Of a DNA stretch of 37,262 nucleotides, positions 36,434 to 37,262 are shown one piece after another; position 1 is the first letter of the stretch; the number at the start of each line of letters is the position of its first letter. Location: positions 1-37,262 of IMG/VR virus record IMGVR_UViG_3300050821_016407, one strand, 5' to 3'. A program made the translations under genes and the position numbers. The DNA is from a virus. The notes under the pieces were generated by a model. It did not search any database. It saw nothing but the letters and a program-made list of their open reading frames with translations, and was not told the origin of the DNA.

Positions 36434-36615
36434 GGGCGTCTCCTCGTTCGCTGGCCACACGAGCGGCAACGTCGATGCTCGCGGTCACGTCGCGTAGCGG
36501 TGATGACTCGTGTTTCCCAGCACGTATTGCAGCGCACGCGGTATGTAGGCGGATACTGACGGCCGCCTCGAATGGCGCCGACGCGGATTCGCTCGAGCGA
36601 CGTAGAGAGGCTCAT
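36430..36615 (-). CDS. Small zinc-finger protein
   Basis: A 61-residue basic protein with CNTC (about residues 29-32) and CRSC (about 50-53), likely one zinc ribbon for nucleic-acid binding. MSLSTSLERIRVGAIRGGRQ and an Arg-rich tail flank it. ATGA overlaps join it to both neighbours, the DnaA-like and initiator genes. A role in replication or its control is inferred from position only. Confidence 0.6.
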   Translation of the reverse strand: MSLSTSLERIRVGAIRGGRQYPPTYRVRCNTCWETRVITATRRDREHRRCRSCGQRTRRRP

Positions 36616-36890
36616 GTCGCCGCAAGCTCCCGCTGCCGCGCGCGCAGATGCCAGCCGATGGTCGTGTGGTCGACGCCGAAAAACCGTGCCGCCTCCGGCT
36701 GCGAGAGCCCGAGCGTGTCAACGAAGAGGCAGAGGAATTCGCGACGCGCGCGGGCGACACTGGCCTCGCGGACTCGGAAGCCGAGGACGGACGACGCGGT
36801 TACGCCGTGCCGATGGCAGGCGCGCTCGAGCGTCTTGTCGGCGCCGAACTTGACGAGGTCCGCGAGAATCAGGCGAACGGGACGACTCAT
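36612..36890 (-). CDS. Stand-alone DnaA domain IV-like DNA-binding protein
   Basis: A 92-residue protein from ATG 36890 (ATGA overlap). ACHRHGVTASSVLGFRVR, then SVARARREFLCLFVDTLGLS and EAARFFGVDHTTIGWHLRAR line up with the C-terminal DnaA box-binding domain of bacterial DnaA: helix, SxxxARxRxxxxxxx, then xxGxDHTT signature. No ATPase part exists. Host DnaA domain IV binds DnaA boxes. This version could direct or block initiation at the phage or host origin. It lies two genes before the initiator/iteron gene. Domain assignment is strong; function is inference. Confidence 0.75.
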   Translation of the reverse strand: MSRPVRLILADLVKFGADKTLERACHRHGVTASSVLGFRVREASVARARREFLCLFVDTLGLSQPEAARFFGVDHTTIGWHLRARQRELAAT

Positions 36891-37093
36891 GACGCGCCCA
36901 ATCGAAAGCATTCCTCGAGCGCCTCCTGCAGGTACTCGGCGGCTCTCCGATCGAGAAAGAAGACGCGATCGTCAAAATGAACGCCGAAGGTCCCGTCGTC
37001 GGAAAAACCCACCAGGATTCGCTCGGGCCACGTGCCATCGACAACGGCGGTCTTGGGCTTCGCGAGCCGCTTCGCGTGCTTGAGCGGCTTCAC
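36887..37093 (-). CDS. Small hypothetical protein after integrase
   Basis: A 68-residue protein: basic start KPLKHAKRLAKPKTAVVDGT, then WPERILVGFSDDGTFGVHFD and RVFFLDRRAAEYLQEALEEC. I choose the GTG at 37093 because it overlaps the integrase TGA (GTGA), the junction type of this phage; an ATG at 37117 would lie inside int. First gene after attP in the leftward direction, ahead of the DnaA-like gene. Function unknown. Confidence 0.6.
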   Translation of the reverse strand: MKPLKHAKRLAKPKTAVVDGTWPERILVGFSDDGTFGVHFDDRVFFLDRRAAEYLQEALEECFRLGAS

Positions 37094-37262
37094 GATCGGA
37101 CCCCCGCCAAGAGGCATGCGAGGTTCGCGGTGGCCTCAAACAGCCACGCGGGCCGTCGCTCGTACAATATCGGCACACCGCGCTTTTCTGCGACGCGCGC
37201 CATGCCTATTTTTATGCGGCGCGAGGCATCTTGCTCATACGGTTTCGTAAACCGTAGGTCTC
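37090..37262 (-). CDS. int: Integrase, 3' end (wraps from window start)
   Basis: This is the C-terminal end of the integrase that begins at 1217, reached by closing the circle. The final part is encoded only here and ends with VRS and TGA at 37092-37090. The stop overlaps the GTG start of the next leftward gene (GTGA), the junction type used throughout this phage, which supports the reading across the join. Residues after the tRNA-like segment have no recognisable domain. They would be replaced by host-encoded residues after integration. Confidence 0.8.
   Translation of the reverse strand, partial: DLRFTKPYEQDASRRIKIGMARVAEKRGVPILYERRPAWLFEATANLACLLAGVRS
37166..37262. repeat. Right copy of 97-bp terminal direct repeat
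   Basis: Exact copy of the first 97 bases. It stops in the middle of the tRNA-like T-arm, where the left copy continues. Both copies are limited only by the window edges, which is typical of a circular contig with an overlap. Confidence 0.85.

Noticed and set aside
1-37262. CRISPR arrays, rRNA genes, insertion sequences or a transposase
   Set aside because: No regular spacer-repeat pattern, rRNA sequence, or transposase motif was seen. The only repeats are the circular overlap, the cassette borders, the operators and the iterons.

Overview
The window looks like one complete temperate tailed-phage genome from a GC-rich host. The first 97 bases recur exactly as the last 97, and the integrase frame runs off the left end and finishes in the right end. 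I therefore read the contig as a circle of about 37,165 bp opened at an arbitrary point. The host is most likely a myxobacterium or related Deltaproteobacteria-type organism. The hints are small lipoproteins with Cys-rich or Gly/Ser-rich mature parts, and an attP placed inside the integrase gene, as known for Myxococcus phage Mx8. This host assignment is inference.

Layout. The leftward unit (minus strand) begins at 2612: a pentapeptide-containing protein, two small genes, an excisionase-like HTH protein and a tyrosine integrase with attP in its 3' end. It continues through the circle junction to 37093: a small protein, a stand-alone DnaA domain IV protein, a zinc-finger protein, a replication initiator with iterons inside its gene, accessory genes and a GNAT-like acetyltransferase. 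Then come the large terminase, adsorption and connector genes, portal, scaffold, major capsid protein, head completion and tail proteins, a very long tail fibre with a peptidase S74-type chaperone end, internal or ejection proteins, and a lysis cluster with candidate holin and endolysin ending at 8717. The genes are tightly packed, most joined by 4-nt ATGA/GTGA overlaps.

The rightward unit (plus strand) covers 2691 to 8720. It holds a lipoprotein, then a control region with a divergent pair of HTH regulators flanked by two copies of the same 16-bp palindrome. The recombination module follows: a RecB-like nuclease, a Sak4-type ATPase and an SSB-like protein with an acidic DDDLPF tail. A run of tiny genes with duplicated cassette borders ends the unit.

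The most striking items are these. (1) The nuclease at 4492-5394 has all the parts of an Fe-S PD-(D/E)XK nuclease in circularly permuted order. (2) A tRNA-Thr 3' half (attP) lies in the integrase coding sequence, so integration should change the Int C-terminus and cut the leftward unit between int and the replication and late genes. (3) Iterons and a homopurine tract lie inside the initiator gene, next to a DnaA-domain-IV gene. (4) The tail fibre carries three Ser-Lys S74-type motifs. (5) Small-gene cassettes share conserved borders. No stretch over 300 bases lacks a gene.
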